From: Variovorax sp. CF079
GTDB lineage: Bacteria > Pseudomonadota > Gammaproteobacteria > Burkholderiales > Burkholderiaceae_C
Assembly: GCF_900101545.1 (NCBI RefSeq)
Contig: NZ_FMZU01000004.1
Coordinates: forward strand, 248,001 to 312,000
Length of the DNA: 64,000 nt
Direction: 5' to 3'
The translations under genes were made by a program, and so were the position numbers. A model generated the notes under the pieces. That model worked only from the letters and a program-made list of their open reading frames with translations. It did no database searches and had not been told where the DNA came from. This document shows positions 46,684-56,115 of the stretch, piece by piece. The stretch's first letter is position 1. Each line of letters begins with the position of its first letter.

Positions 46684-48065
46684 CGCACGCTCTCGGCCGC
46701 GCGCAGCGCCTCGAGAAAGCTGCGCCGCCACCAGTGCACGTCCTGCTCGCGGATGCGCGCCAGCAGCTTCTGGTGGCGTTCGCGGCGCTCTTCCAGCGGC
46801 ATCTGCAGCGCCTGTTGCACGGTCTCGGCCGTGCCGTGCGTGTCGTAGGGGTTCACCAGCAGCGCTTCCTTCAACTGTTCGGCCGCACCGGCGAAGCGCG
46901 AGAGCACCAGCACGCCCGGATCGGCCGGGTCCTGCGCGGCGATGTATTCCTTGGCCACCAGGTTCATGCCGTCGCGCAGCGGCGTCACCAGTCCGACCGC
47001 GGCCGCACGGCACAGCCCCGGCACGCGCTTGCGCGCCACCATGCGGTGGATGTAGCGCACCGGCATCCAGTCGAGCTCGCCGTAGTCGCCGTTGATGGCG
47101 CCGCACAGCGATTCGAGCTCGCGCCGGATGTCGGCGTAGGCGTCGACCGTCTCGCGCGTGGGCGAGGCGATCTGGATCAGGGTCGCGCTGCGGCGGTTCT
47201 CGGGGTAGTTGGCCAGCAGTTCGCGGAAGGAGCGCACGCGGTTCGGGATGCCCTTGGAATAGTCGAGCCGGTCGATGCCCAGCAGCAGGCGCCGGCTCGA
47301 GTACTCGCGCTTCATGGTCTCGTACATGTCGCGCGATTCCTTGGCATGCGTGAGCGCGGCGAACTCGTCGACGTCGATGCCGATCGGGAAGGCGCCGCAG
47401 CGCACGGTCTGGCCGTACGCACGGTAGATGCTGTTGCCCATGAAGGCGCCGTTGGCCTCGTTGCGCACGTACTGCTCGAAATGCTGCACGTCCTGCTGGG
47501 CCTGGAAGCCGATCAGGTCGTAGGCGAAGAGCGAGCGCATGAGCCATTCGTGCTGCGGGACCGCCGCCATGATGATGTGCGGCGGCAGCGGGATGTGCAG
47601 GAAGAAGCCGATGCGCTGCCTGCACCCCATCGCGCGCAGCTCGGCCGCGAGCGGGATCAGGTGATAGTCGTGCACCCAGATGATGTCATCGTCCTGCAGC
47701 AGCGGCAGCAGCTTGCGCGCGAACAGCTGGTTCACGCGCCGGTAGCCGCCGATGAAGCTGGCCTCGAAGTTGGCCAGGTCCAGCCGGTCGTGGAACACCG
47801 GCCACAGCACGTCGTTGCTGTAGCCGAGGTAGTAGCTGTCGTGGTCTTCGCGGCCGAGGTCGAGGGTGGCGAGCGTGACCTTGCCGGCCTGCTGCCGGTG
47901 CATATCGCCTTCGCCGGTCGGGCCGTTCTCGACGATGGTGCCGCTCCAGCCGAACCACAGGCCGCCGGTCAGCTGCAGGCTTTCGCCGAGCGCCACGGCC
48001 AGCCCGCCGGCCGCGGGCTTGCGCGGATCGGCAACGCGATTGGAAATGACGACGAGACGGCTCAT
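46680..48065 (-). CDS. otsA: Trehalose-6-phosphate synthase OtsA
   Basis: A GT20 enzyme joining UDP-glucose and glucose-6-phosphate. The 461-residue protein shows [39 protein letters not shown] and [14 protein letters not shown]. The C-terminal [14 protein letters not shown] is also present. All are standard OtsA features, and the length is normal. It is the last gene of an otsB-GH15-otsA operon, 25 bases after GH15. The product, trehalose-6-phosphate, is dephosphorylated by the OtsB encoded two genes upstream. Trehalose serves as compatible solute in many soil betaproteobacteria. Confidence 0.96.
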   Translation of the reverse strand: MSRLVVISNRVADPRKPAAGGLAVALGESLQLTGGLWFGWSGTIVENGPTGEGDMHRQQAGKVTLATLDLGREDHDSYYLGYSNDVLWPVFHDRLDLANFEASFIGGYRRVNQLFARKLLPLLQDDDIIWVHDYHLIPLAAELRAMGCRQRIGFFLHIPLPPHIIMAAVPQHEWLMRSLFAYDLIGFQAQQDVQHFEQYVRNEANGAFMGNSIYRAYGQTVRCGAFPIGIDVDEFAALTHAKESRDMYETMKREYSSRRLLLGIDRLDYSKGIPNRVRSFRELLANYPENRRSATLIQIASPTRETVDAYADIRRELESLCGAINGDYGELDWMPVRYIHRMVARKRVPGLCRAAAVGLVTPLRDGMNLVAKEYIAAQDPADPGVLVLSRFAGAAEQLKEALLVNPYDTHGTAETVQQALQMPLEERRERHQKLLARIREQDVHWWRRSFLEALRAAESVR

Positions 48066-48090
48066 GGGCTCCTTGTGATCGCGGCCGGTT

Positions 48091-50016
48091 TCAAATGCAC
48101 GAATCCCAGGGAGCCGACAGCCGCACTGCCGCATTGATGATGCCGACCATCGAATAGGTCTGCGGGAAGTTGCCCCACATCTCGCCCGTGACCGGGTGCG
48201 TGTCTTCCGACAGCAGGCCCAGTGGATTGCGTGCCGCCAGCATGGTCTCGAAGATCTGCCGCGCCTCGGCCTTGCGGCCGATCTTGGCCAGGGCGTCGAT
48301 GCGCCAGAAAGTGCAGATGTTGAAGGCCGTCTCGGGCTTGCCGAAATCGTCGGCCGCCTCGTAGCGGCGCATGTAGGGACCGTCGCAGAGCGACTTCTCC
48401 ATGGCCTCGACGGTCGAGATGAAGCGCGGGTCGCGCGCATCGATCAGGCCGACCTCGGCCATCAGCAGGATGCTCGCATCGAGCTCGTGGCCGCCGAAGC
48501 TCTCGGCGAAGGCCTGGCGCTCCTCGCACCAGGACTTGGTGAGGATCTCCTCGTGCATGCGCGAGGAGTGGCCGTGCCAGTAGGCCGCGCGCTCCGGCAG
48601 GCCGAGCGCGCGCGCCACCTTCGCGAGCCGGTCGCAGGCGGCCCAGCTCATCAGCGCCGAGCTGGTGTGCACGCGCGCGCGCGTGCGCAGCTCCCACATG
48701 CCGGCATCGGGCGTACCGTAGACGCGGATGGCCTGCTCGCCCACGGCTTCGAGGTGGGGGAACTCGGCCACGCCGGCGCGGCTGAGCAGCCGGTGGTCGT
48801 GGAAGGCCTGCGAGGCGCCGAGCACGATGTTGCCGTAGACGTCGTGCTGGAAGTGCTCCTGCGCCTGGTTGCCCACGCGCACCGGCCCCATGCCGCGGTA
48901 GCCGGCCAGCCCTTCGACGAAGGACTCGGGCAGTTCGCGCTCCAGGCCGATGCCGTAGAGCGGCTGGATGTGCTGGCCGTGCGAGCCGATCACGACGTTG
49001 CTGAGCCAGCGCAGGTAGTCCTCCATGGTGCCGACCTCGGACAGGCTGTTGAGCGCGCGCACCACGAAGAAGGCGTCGCGCAGCCAGCAGAAGCGGTAGT
49101 CCCAGTTGCGCTGGCTGCCCGGCGCCTCGGGAATGCTGGTGGTCATGGCGGCGACGATGGCGCCGGTGTCCTCGTAGAGCGAGAGCTTGAGCGTGATCGC
49201 GGCGCGGATCACCGCTTCCTGCCACTCGAAGGGGATCGCGAGCCGCTTGCTCCAGGTGCGCCAGTAGGCGATGGTTTCCTGCTCGAAATGGCGCGCCGTG
49301 TCGGCGATGCCGTCGGTCAGCGTCTCGTCGGCGCCGAACACGAAGTTGTGCTCGCGCGACAGCACGAAGGGCTGGCGCGAAAGCACGTGCGAGACCGGGG
49401 CGTCGGTGTTGAGACGCAACGCGAAGTCGGGCCCCACATAGCGGATGTGGTTGCTGCCGCGCGTCATGGTCGGCGCCGTCGCGCCCCACTGGAAGCGAGG
49501 GGCCAGCGAGACGCGGATGCGCGGTGTGCCCTGGATCGGCCTGACGCGGCGAACGATTGTGAGCGGCCTGAAATAACGCGAGCGGCTGTGAAAGCGCGGC
49601 GCCAGGTCGGTGATCTCGAGGCCCTGGCCCGCACTGTCGAAGAGCTGGGTGCGCAGCACGGCGGTGTTCGGCTCGTACCACTGCTTGGCCGATGCGAAGT
49701 CCTCGATTTCGATGGCCCATGCGCTCGCATCCTCGGCCGGATGCAGCAGCGCGTTGAACACCGGCTCGCCGTCGAAGCGCGGCAGGCAGCACCAGACGAT
49801 GCGGCCGCGCTCGTCGACCAGCGCGCTGAAGGCGCAGTTGCCGATCACGCCCAGCTTCAGCGAGGGGTTGGCCGGCGCAACGAAGCCGCGGCGGGCAGCG
49901 GGTGCGTCCAGCACCTCGGGATGCGGCGCTGCCTTGTCGCTCGCGCCGGCGGCGCCGGCAATCGACTCGCCGGCGCGGTCTTCGGGCGCGGCGACCTCTT
50001 CCAGATTCGTCGTCAT
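48091..50016 (-). CDS. Glycoside hydrolase family 15 protein (glucoamylase/trehalase-like)
   Basis: A 641-residue cytosolic GH15 protein with no signal peptide. It starts with a roughly 45-residue Ala/Pro-rich leader, then the N-terminal beta-sandwich (LKLGVIGNCAFSALVDERGRIVWC). The (alpha/alpha)6 barrel has RNWDYRFCWLRDAFF and, near the C-terminus, ETAFNICTFWRIDALA, with conserved acidic residues in WLRDA and in the HELDASILLMAEVGL region. Homologues hydrolyse alpha-glucans or trehalose. Its place between otsB (4-bp overlap) and otsA suggests a trehalose-related role, either turnover or maltodextrin supply. Specificity is inferred from context. Confidence 0.88.
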   Translation of the reverse strand: MTTNLEEVAAPEDRAGESIAGAAGASDKAAPHPEVLDAPAARRGFVAPANPSLKLGVIGNCAFSALVDERGRIVWCCLPRFDGEPVFNALLHPAEDASAWAIEIEDFASAKQWYEPNTAVLRTQLFDSAGQGLEITDLAPRFHSRSRYFRPLTIVRRVRPIQGTPRIRVSLAPRFQWGATAPTMTRGSNHIRYVGPDFALRLNTDAPVSHVLSRQPFVLSREHNFVFGADETLTDGIADTARHFEQETIAYWRTWSKRLAIPFEWQEAVIRAAITLKLSLYEDTGAIVAAMTTSIPEAPGSQRNWDYRFCWLRDAFFVVRALNSLSEVGTMEDYLRWLSNVVIGSHGQHIQPLYGIGLERELPESFVEGLAGYRGMGPVRVGNQAQEHFQHDVYGNIVLGASQAFHDHRLLSRAGVAEFPHLEAVGEQAIRVYGTPDAGMWELRTRARVHTSSALMSWAACDRLAKVARALGLPERAAYWHGHSSRMHEEILTKSWCEERQAFAESFGGHELDASILLMAEVGLIDARDPRFISTVEAMEKSLCDGPYMRRYEAADDFGKPETAFNICTFWRIDALAKIGRKAEARQIFETMLAARNPLGLLSEDTHPVTGEMWGNFPQTYSMVGIINAAVRLSAPWDSCI

Positions 50017-50774
50017 GCAGGTTTTCCTTCCGTGTCGGATTCCGGTCCCGCGAGCAGATCGCGTGCCTGGACCAGCCATTCGAACACGGCGCGCGGGGAA
50101 TCCAGCCGGTGCAGCGCCAGGCTGGGGCCCGATCCGACCTTGATCGCCACGCCGCCGCGCGGCTGCACGATGGCGAAGCCGCTTTCGTCGGTGGTGTCGT
50201 CGCCGGCGAAGACCGGCATGCGGCCGGCGAAGGGCGCTTCGCGCAGGAAGGCATCGATCGCGACGCCCTTGTTGATGCCCGCGGGCTTGACCTCGAACAC
50301 GAACTTGCCGTGCAGCAACTCCAGCTGCGGCTGGCCGTCGATCGCGCGCAGCAGCGCGTCGCGGCAGACGGCTTCGAGCTGGGGCGCGAGCCGGTAGTGC
50401 AGGGCGATCGCGGCATGCTTGCGTTCCACCAGCAGGCCTTCGTAGACGCGCGCGAGCTCGTTGACGACGTCCAGCACCATCCTGAGGTCGGGTGCGCGCT
50501 GCTCCTGCATCCGGCCCTCGGCATCGCGGCGCTGCACGCCGTGCTCGCCGGCGGCCGGCAGGCGCAGCGGTGCAAGGAAGCGGTCGAGCACGTCGATCTG
50601 CCGGCCGGACACGACCGCCAGCGCGCCGCCCAGCAGGTCGTGCAGGTCGTCGAGCAGAGCGACCAGGGAGGTCGGCACCTCGATCGCTTCGGGCGTCTCG
50701 GCAATGGCCACGAGCGTGCCGTCGAAATCGAGGAACAGGGCAGCGTCTGGCGTGAGGCGGGGGGGCGTCTGCAT
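50013..50774 (-). CDS. otsB: Trehalose-6-phosphate phosphatase OtsB
   Basis: A HAD-superfamily phosphatase of 253 residues. Motif I is ALFLDFDGTLVAIA (nucleophile Asp), motif II includes AVVSGR, and motif IV is PVFAGDDTTDESGF. The conserved KFVFEVKPAGINKG loop, specific to OtsB-type enzymes, is present. It is the first gene of the operon, with an ATGA overlap to GH15, and lies 64 bases after cca. It converts trehalose-6-phosphate to trehalose. Confidence 0.96.
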   Translation of the reverse strand: MQTPPRLTPDAALFLDFDGTLVAIAETPEAIEVPTSLVALLDDLHDLLGGALAVVSGRQIDVLDRFLAPLRLPAAGEHGVQRRDAEGRMQEQRAPDLRMVLDVVNELARVYEGLLVERKHAAIALHYRLAPQLEAVCRDALLRAIDGQPQLELLHGKFVFEVKPAGINKGVAIDAFLREAPFAGRMPVFAGDDTTDESGFAIVQPRGGVAIKVGSGPSLALHRLDSPRAVFEWLVQARDLLAGPESDTEGKPA

Positions 50775-50838
50775 TTAGGGGAAAACCATAGCAGACTCGG
50801 GCAGTGGGGGGCGTCGGCCAAGACCGCAAATCGGCTTT

Positions 50839-52095
50839 CTAGGCGCGCGGCGGAAGCGCAGCTGCAACGGCGGCAACCCGCGCACGGGCGATTGCCTCGC
50901 CGATTTTCGGGCCCGCTGCACCCGCCAGCTGTGCGTCGCGTGCAATGGGCTCCGTTTCGACCGATTGCGCCGCGCCGAGTGCCGCCAGCAGGCACTCGCG
51001 CTGCGGGTAGGCGCTGTCCTCGAGCCCGAGCCGCCCGCGCGCGTCGCATTCGCAGGCCAGCAACGCCTGTTCAAAGCGCTCCGGCTTGCGAAATGCATCG
51101 CAGCGATCAAGCAGCCGCACCAGCGCCGTCGCATTGAGTTCGCCGCTGCGATGGATGTTGCCGTGCTCGCGCGCCACCACCTCGGCCAGTTCGCGCAGCT
51201 CGACCGGCACGCGCCAGCGCTCGCACACAGCCTGCAGCAGCTCCGCGCTGCGCTGCTCGTGGCCGATGTGGCGCGGCAGTACCTCGGGCGGCGTGCTGCC
51301 CTTGCCGAGGTCGTGCACCAGGCAGGCGAAGCGCACCGCCAGCGGCGCCTCGAGCCGCGCCGCCATGTCGAGCACCATCATCAGGTGCAGGCCGGTGTCG
51401 ACCTCGGGGTGATGGGCTTCGGGCTGCGGCACGCCCCACAGCCGGTCGAGCTCGGGCAGCAGCACGGCCAATGCCCCGCAATCGCGCAACAGCTCGAACA
51501 TGCGCGAGGGCCTGGCTTCCATCAGCCCGCGCGCGAGCTCCTGCCAGACGCGCTCGGGCACCAGCGCATCGACTTCGCCGGCCGCGACCATCTCGCGCAT
51601 CAGCGCCATGGTTTCGGGGGCGACCTCGAAGTCGGTGAAGCGGGCCGCGAAGCGTGCGACGCGCAGGATGCGCACCGGGTCCTCGCGGAAGGCATCGGTC
51701 ACGTGGCGCAGCAGCTTCTGCGCAAGGTCGTGCCGGCCGTGGAAGGGGTCGATCAGGTGCGCTGTGTCGATGGCGCTGGCGGCCTTGTTTGCCGGCAGCG
51801 CGATCGCGTTGACCGTCAGGTCGCGCCGGGCCAGGTCCTGTTCGAGCGTGACGTCGGGCGCGGCATGGATAGTGAAGCCGCGATAGCCGGGCGCGCTCTT
51901 GCGTTCGGTGCGCGCCAGCGCGTATTCCTCGCGTGTCTTGGGGTGCAGGAACACCGGGAAGTCGCGGCCCACCGGCAGAAAGCCCTTGGCCACCATCTCT
52001 TCGGGCGTGGCGCCGACCACGACCCAGTCGCGATCGCTGCCGGGCCGGCCCAGCAGCGCATCGCGGATCGCGCCGCCGACGAGATAGGTTTGCAT
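50839..52095 (-). CDS. cca: Multifunctional CCA tRNA nucleotidyltransferase
   Basis: This enzyme adds or repairs the 3'-CCA of tRNAs. The 418-residue protein has the class II head with YLVGGAIRDALLG and the SDRDWVVVG metal motif. RRDLTVNAIA, DPFHGRHDLAQKLLRH and REDPVRILRVARFAARF follow. A C-terminal HD domain (ACLVHDLGKGSTP), found in the long bacterial form, adds phosphohydrolase activity. The start MQTYLVGG is unambiguous. It follows gst after 41 bases. Confidence 0.96.
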   Translation of the reverse strand: MQTYLVGGAIRDALLGRPGSDRDWVVVGATPEEMVAKGFLPVGRDFPVFLHPKTREEYALARTERKSAPGYRGFTIHAAPDVTLEQDLARRDLTVNAIALPANKAASAIDTAHLIDPFHGRHDLAQKLLRHVTDAFREDPVRILRVARFAARFTDFEVAPETMALMREMVAAGEVDALVPERVWQELARGLMEARPSRMFELLRDCGALAVLLPELDRLWGVPQPEAHHPEVDTGLHLMMVLDMAARLEAPLAVRFACLVHDLGKGSTPPEVLPRHIGHEQRSAELLQAVCERWRVPVELRELAEVVAREHGNIHRSGELNATALVRLLDRCDAFRKPERFEQALLACECDARGRLGLEDSAYPQRECLLAALGAAQSVETEPIARDAQLAGAAGPKIGEAIARARVAAVAAALPPRA

Positions 52096-52136
52096 GGGAC
52101 GCAGTTTAGGTGCTGGCCCCTCATTCCGGATCTCGC

Positions 52137-52820
52137 TCAGCGCTCGATTCGGTAGGGTTCGTCGATGACGACGAAGCGCTTCTCGACCAGCGCCTCATCG
52201 ATCCAGGCCTTCACGCCGGGAAGCTGCTGTACGCGCTCGATGTAGGCTGTGATCGCGGCAGGCACCGGCAGGCCGAAGGTCCTGATGCGCACGCCGACCG
52301 GCGCGAAGTACGCATCCGCGATGCCGAACTCGCCGAACAGCATCGGCCCGCCATGGGTTTCCAGGAGGCCGCTCCACATCTGCACGATGCGCGCGAGGTC
52401 GGCACCCACCTCCGGCTTGTCGCGCAGGATGATCCGGCCCTGCTCACGCAGGTCCGCCTCGATGTTCATTCCGCAGTGGGTGCGCAGTGCGCCGAAACCT
52501 GCGTGCATCTCAGCGCAGATGCTGCGCGCATGCGCGCGCTGGGCCATGTCGCGCGGCCAGAGGGCCTTGTCGGGATGGCTCTCGGCGAGGTATTCGCAGA
52601 TCGCCAGCGTGTCGTAGACGATGGTGGCGCCGTCCACGAGCACTGGCACGCGGCCGGTCGGGTTGATCGCGTGGATGGTCTTCTTGAAGTGCGAGTCGGC
52701 ATCCAAGTCATCGAAGGGCACCATGACTTCCTCGAACGCGATGCCGGCCTGCTTCATGAGCACCCATGGCCGCATCGACCAGGACGAGTAGTTCTTGTTG
52801 CCGATGTAGAGTTTGGGCAT
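52137..52820 (-). CDS. Glutathione S-transferase family protein
   Basis: A 227-residue GST. The thioredoxin-like N-domain opens with KLYIGNKNYSSWSMRPWVLMKQAGI; the Ser-Ser-Trp-Ser around residues 12-15 supplies the likely catalytic Ser (zeta/YfcF-like). NPTGRVPVLVDG contains the cis-Pro, and the helical C-domain has FGEFGIADAYFAPV. There is no signal peptide. It is probably a detoxification or glutathione-conjugate enzyme of undefined substrate, located between mgtC and cca. Confidence 0.9.
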   Translation of the reverse strand: MPKLYIGNKNYSSWSMRPWVLMKQAGIAFEEVMVPFDDLDADSHFKKTIHAINPTGRVPVLVDGATIVYDTLAICEYLAESHPDKALWPRDMAQRAHARSICAEMHAGFGALRTHCGMNIEADLREQGRIILRDKPEVGADLARIVQMWSGLLETHGGPMLFGEFGIADAYFAPVGVRIRTFGLPVPAAITAYIERVQQLPGVKAWIDEALVEKRFVVIDEPYRIER

Positions 52821-52905
52821 CGCGGTCCTCCAGATTGCTGCAAAGCCCTCGATGCTAGCGGCTGGGCAGCGCGCGATTGATGCCGAAGGCGTGCGCCATT
52901 GATGC

Positions 52906-53466
52906 TCAGCGCCTGGTTTCGTCGTCGGGCGAGGCGATCACGCGGGGTTTCCCGTTCGCACCGCCGCCGGGAGGCGGGCCGATCATCCGCTCGATCAGCT
53001 CCACCAGTCGCGGCACCAGCGCAAGCACGGCCAGCGCCAGCAGGGCGCTGAGTATCGCGGTCGCCTCGCGTCCGAGTCCGCAGGCCATGCCGATGGCGGC
53101 CGTCATCCAGAGGCCGGCCGCGGTGGTGAGGCCCTCCACGTGCCGTTCGTCCCGGCCCTGCTTAAGAATGGTCCCGGCGCAGAGAAAACCCACGCCCGCC
53201 ACCAGGCCCTGGATCACGCGGCTCATGTCGGCCGGCACGATGCCGGTCTGCTGAGGCACGAGCACAAAGAGCGCGGAGCCGATCGCCACCAGCATGTGGG
53301 TGCGCACCCCGGCGGCCTTGCCGTGCTGTTCGCGCTCGAAACCGAGCGCGAAGCCCAGCACCGCCGCGAGAAAGAGGCGCACCAGGATGCGCGTGAACTG
53401 GGCGACGTCGCCGACGTCCGAGAACTCGGCCGCGATGGTGCTTGCGGCTTCGTCCCACCAGGCCAT
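52906..53466 (-). CDS. MgtC/SapB family membrane protein
   Basis: A 186-residue inner-membrane protein with four to five helices. It carries the conserved LGFALGFEREQHGKAAGVRTH motif, then ALFVLVP, GVGFLCAGTILK and LTTAAGLWMTAAIGMACG, all hallmarks of MgtC/SapB. It lacks the C-terminal soluble domain of virulence MgtC and ends with a charged, Pro/Gly-rich tail. The start overlaps the slt stop (TGATG). Family members modulate Mg homeostasis or the F-type ATPase in pathogens; no role is known here. Confidence 0.9.
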   Translation of the reverse strand: MAWWDEAASTIAAEFSDVGDVAQFTRILVRLFLAAVLGFALGFEREQHGKAAGVRTHMLVAIGSALFVLVPQQTGIVPADMSRVIQGLVAGVGFLCAGTILKQGRDERHVEGLTTAAGLWMTAAIGMACGLGREATAILSALLALAVLALVPRLVELIERMIGPPPGGGANGKPRVIASPDDETRR

Positions 53467-55487
53467 CAGGGCAGGTCCTTGTTGGGCTCGGGCTCGGCGG
53501 CGTCGCGCGGGCCTACGTTGCCGAGGCGGTCCTTGATCGATTGCGGCCGGCCGGTGATCAGGGCCGCGTAGTTGGTGGCGTTGGCGAGCACCTTCTTGAC
53601 GTAGTCGCGGGTCTCGTTGAAGGGCACGTTCTCGGCCCAGATGGCCGCTTCCATCACCGGCCCGTTGCGCCAGTTGCGCGGCCGGCCCGGGCCGGCGTTG
53701 TAGGCCGCGGCGGCCAGCGCCATCGAGCCGTCGAAGTCGTCGAGCGCGAGCTTGAGGTAGTTGGTGCCGATGGTGATGTTGGTGTCTCGGTCGTTGATCT
53801 GGCCGGGCGTGAAGCCCGCGAGGCCGATCTTGTTGGCAGTCCAGCGCGCAGTGGCGGGCATCACCTGCATCAGGCCCGAGGCGCCGACGCCCGAGCGCGC
53901 GTCCATGATGAAGCGGCTTTCCTGCCGGATCAGGCCGTAGACGTAGGCCGGGTCGAGGCCGATCTCCTCGCTCTTGCGCACCACGGTGTCGCGAAAGGGC
54001 ATCGGGTAGCGCTGCTCGACATCGATCATGCCCTTGGTGCGCTCGCTGGTGTTGATGCAGCGGTCCCACACTTCGCGCCGGCAGGCGAGGTCGGCCGCGG
54101 CCAGCAGTTCGCGGTCGCCCATGCCGCCCTTGTCGTGCAGGTTGGTCGCGTAGTTCCACTCGCGCGTGCCCTCGGGGCGCAGGCCGATCGCGATCGCGTT
54201 GAGAGCGCGGTTGAGCGCCGGGTTGTTGCGTGCCGCGTCCTTTTCTTCGGCCGTGAGCGGCGCCGGGCGGGTCGGCACCGTGGCGCGCTCGCCCAGCTCT
54301 TCGAGCGCCAGCAGTTCGTAGAAGCCGCGCGTGCCGGCAATGCTTTCGAACAGCGCGCGCGCCTGGGCGCGGCGCTCGTCACCGCCCTGGGCGTGGAGGG
54401 CGCGTGCCTTCCAGTAGATCCAGGTCGGATCCTGCTGCGTCGATTCGCTCATGGCATCGATCGCGGCCTGCACGTTCTTCCAGTGGCCGCTGCGCAGCGC
54501 GGCGCGCGTCTTCCAGGCCAGCATGTCGTCGGAGAGATCGCCGTTCTTCGTGACGTTCGCGAAGGCGCCGCCCGCCGCCGGCGAGAGCTTGACGGCGTAC
54601 TGGCGGCCGATCGCGCCCCAGAGCCAGTTGCGCTCCTCCGACGTCAGCATCGGGCCCCACTTGCTCTCGAGCTGGGAGGCCGCCATGTCCGGGTCGGCGA
54701 TGGTCATCTTGATCAGCGCGAGCACCACCAGCTCCTTGCGCGCCTTGGTGGCGACGAAGGCGCGGCCGGTCAGGAACTTGGCCATGCTGGCATTCAGCTC
54801 GTCGAACTGCGCGACGGCATCGGGCGCGGCAAGGAGGACCGCGGCGCGGGCCGCCTGCGGCCGGTTGGCCTCGATGGAAACGCGCGCCTTTTTCCATGCG
54901 TCGTTGGGCGACATCTGGCCGGCCGCGATCATGCGGTCGGCCGCGGTCAGGCAGCCGTCGTCGAGCTCGCGCTGGCCCAGCCAGTTGCGGCGGACTTCGT
55001 CGGCCTGCGCCTTGGTCGCGTTGCCGCCGCGCAGCGTTTCGACAAGGATGGCGTAGCAGCGCACCTGGGCATCGTCGTTCATGCGGTAGGCCGGGTGCAG
55101 CGTGGCGAAGCCGTCCCAGTCGCGGCGCTGGCCGAGCAGCATCAGCCAGTCGTTGCGCAGGCGGTCTTCCTGGTAGGTGCCGGCGTAGCGCGAGAAGAAG
55201 TCCTGCACCTCGGAGGCGCTCGCTTCCTGAAGGCGCGCCTTGAGCTCCCAGTAGGCGGCCCAGGGTTCCAGCGCGTGGCCTCTTGCCTGCGGCAGCAGGG
55301 CCGTCAGACGCGCCTTGTCGCCGCGCTGGAAGGCCTGCTTCATTTGCACCAGCACGTCGTCGTCGCGGTTTTGCGCGCAGGCCGGCTGCAGCAGTGCCGC
55401 GGTGGCGAGGACGAGCGAAAGAACGAGGGTGGAGAAGGGTGCGCGGGGCCGGCGGGGCGCGGGTGCCAAAATGCTTGCAAACTGCAT
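53466..55487 (-). CDS. slt: Soluble lytic murein transglycosylase Slt
   Basis: A periplasmic muramidase-like enzyme that cleaves peptidoglycan with 1,6-anhydro product formation. The 673-residue protein has a signal peptide (LVLSLVLATAALLQPACA) and a long alpha-superhelical U-domain (about 45-470). The C-terminal GEWL-type catalytic domain has the catalytic Glu in YGLIRQESRF, then GASGLMQVMPATA, TNITIGTNYL and AAYNAGPGR. The LQPACA end resembles a weak lipobox, but it reads better as a signal-peptidase I site. Products feed AmpD (encoded at 1288-1893). Its start lies 9 bases from the divergent cyclo-ligase start. Confidence 0.93.
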   Translation of the reverse strand: MQFASILAPAPRRPRAPFSTLVLSLVLATAALLQPACAQNRDDDVLVQMKQAFQRGDKARLTALLPQARGHALEPWAAYWELKARLQEASASEVQDFFSRYAGTYQEDRLRNDWLMLLGQRRDWDGFATLHPAYRMNDDAQVRCYAILVETLRGGNATKAQADEVRRNWLGQRELDDGCLTAADRMIAAGQMSPNDAWKKARVSIEANRPQAARAAVLLAAPDAVAQFDELNASMAKFLTGRAFVATKARKELVVLALIKMTIADPDMAASQLESKWGPMLTSEERNWLWGAIGRQYAVKLSPAAGGAFANVTKNGDLSDDMLAWKTRAALRSGHWKNVQAAIDAMSESTQQDPTWIYWKARALHAQGGDERRAQARALFESIAGTRGFYELLALEELGERATVPTRPAPLTAEEKDAARNNPALNRALNAIAIGLRPEGTREWNYATNLHDKGGMGDRELLAAADLACRREVWDRCINTSERTKGMIDVEQRYPMPFRDTVVRKSEEIGLDPAYVYGLIRQESRFIMDARSGVGASGLMQVMPATARWTANKIGLAGFTPGQINDRDTNITIGTNYLKLALDDFDGSMALAAAAYNAGPGRPRNWRNGPVMEAAIWAENVPFNETRDYVKKVLANATNYAALITGRPQSIKDRLGNVGPRDAAEPEPNKDLP

Positions 55488-55496
55488 CGGGCGATT

Positions 55497-56114
55497 ATGG
55501 ACAAGTCAAAGGGTGCCGACACCTCGGCAACTGCCAACTTTCTCAAGCAACAGCTGCGAAAAGCGCTGATCGAGCAGCGCCTCGCCATGCCCGACCGCCT
55601 CGCGCGCGCCGACCTGCTGCAGCGCGTGATGCGGATCTGGCTGGTCGGCCGGCCCGACACCGTGATCGGCGCCTACTGGCCGATCAAGGGCGAGTTCGAT
55701 CCCTTGCCCGCGCTGCATCGCTGGAAGGAAGACGGGGAATTGCTGGACGAGCCGCACCGCCGGCGCATCGGCCTGCCGGTGGTCGACCGCGTCCACAAGA
55801 TCCTGACCTTTCGCGCGTGGTATCCGGGCTGTCCGATGGAGAACGACGCCTTCAACATTCCGAAGCCGAAGGACACCGAGCTGATCGTGCCCACGCTGCT
55901 GTTCGTGCCCTGTCTGGGCTACAGCGCCGGCGGCTACCGCCTGGGCTACGGCGGCGGCTTCTACGACCGCACGCTGGCGGCGCTGGAGCCGCGGCCTTTC
56001 ACCGTGGGGCTCGGCTTCACGAACGGCTACATCGAGGAGTTCGAGCCTGAGGCGCACGATCTGCCGCTCGACGCCATCCTCAACGACAACGGCGTAGTCT
56101 GGCCGGCGGGCTGA
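55497..56114 (+). CDS. 5-formyltetrahydrofolate cyclo-ligase
   Basis: A 205-residue ATP-dependent enzyme converting 5-formyl-THF to 5,10-methenyl-THF. It has the family features KQQLRKALIEQR near the N-terminus, IGAYWPIKGEFDP, the phosphate loop GYRLGYGGGFYDRTLA and a C-terminal DLPLDAILNDNG. The ATG at 55497 leaves a 15-residue leader before the conserved KxxLR. The 3' end is one base from the convergent LysR gene. Often called ygfA or fthC. Confidence 0.93.
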   Translation: MDKSKGADTSATANFLKQQLRKALIEQRLAMPDRLARADLLQRVMRIWLVGRPDTVIGAYWPIKGEFDPLPALHRWKEDGELLDEPHRRRIGLPVVDRVHKILTFRAWYPGCPMENDAFNIPKPKDTELIVPTLLFVPCLGYSAGGYRLGYGGGFYDRTLAALEPRPFTVGLGFTNGYIEEFEPEAHDLPLDAILNDNGVVWPAG

Positions 56115-56115
56115 T

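Noticed and set aside
53442..55496. Very long N-terminal extension of the cyclo-ligase frame
   Set aside because: It is antisense to slt; family length and the conserved KxxLR motif place the start at 55497.
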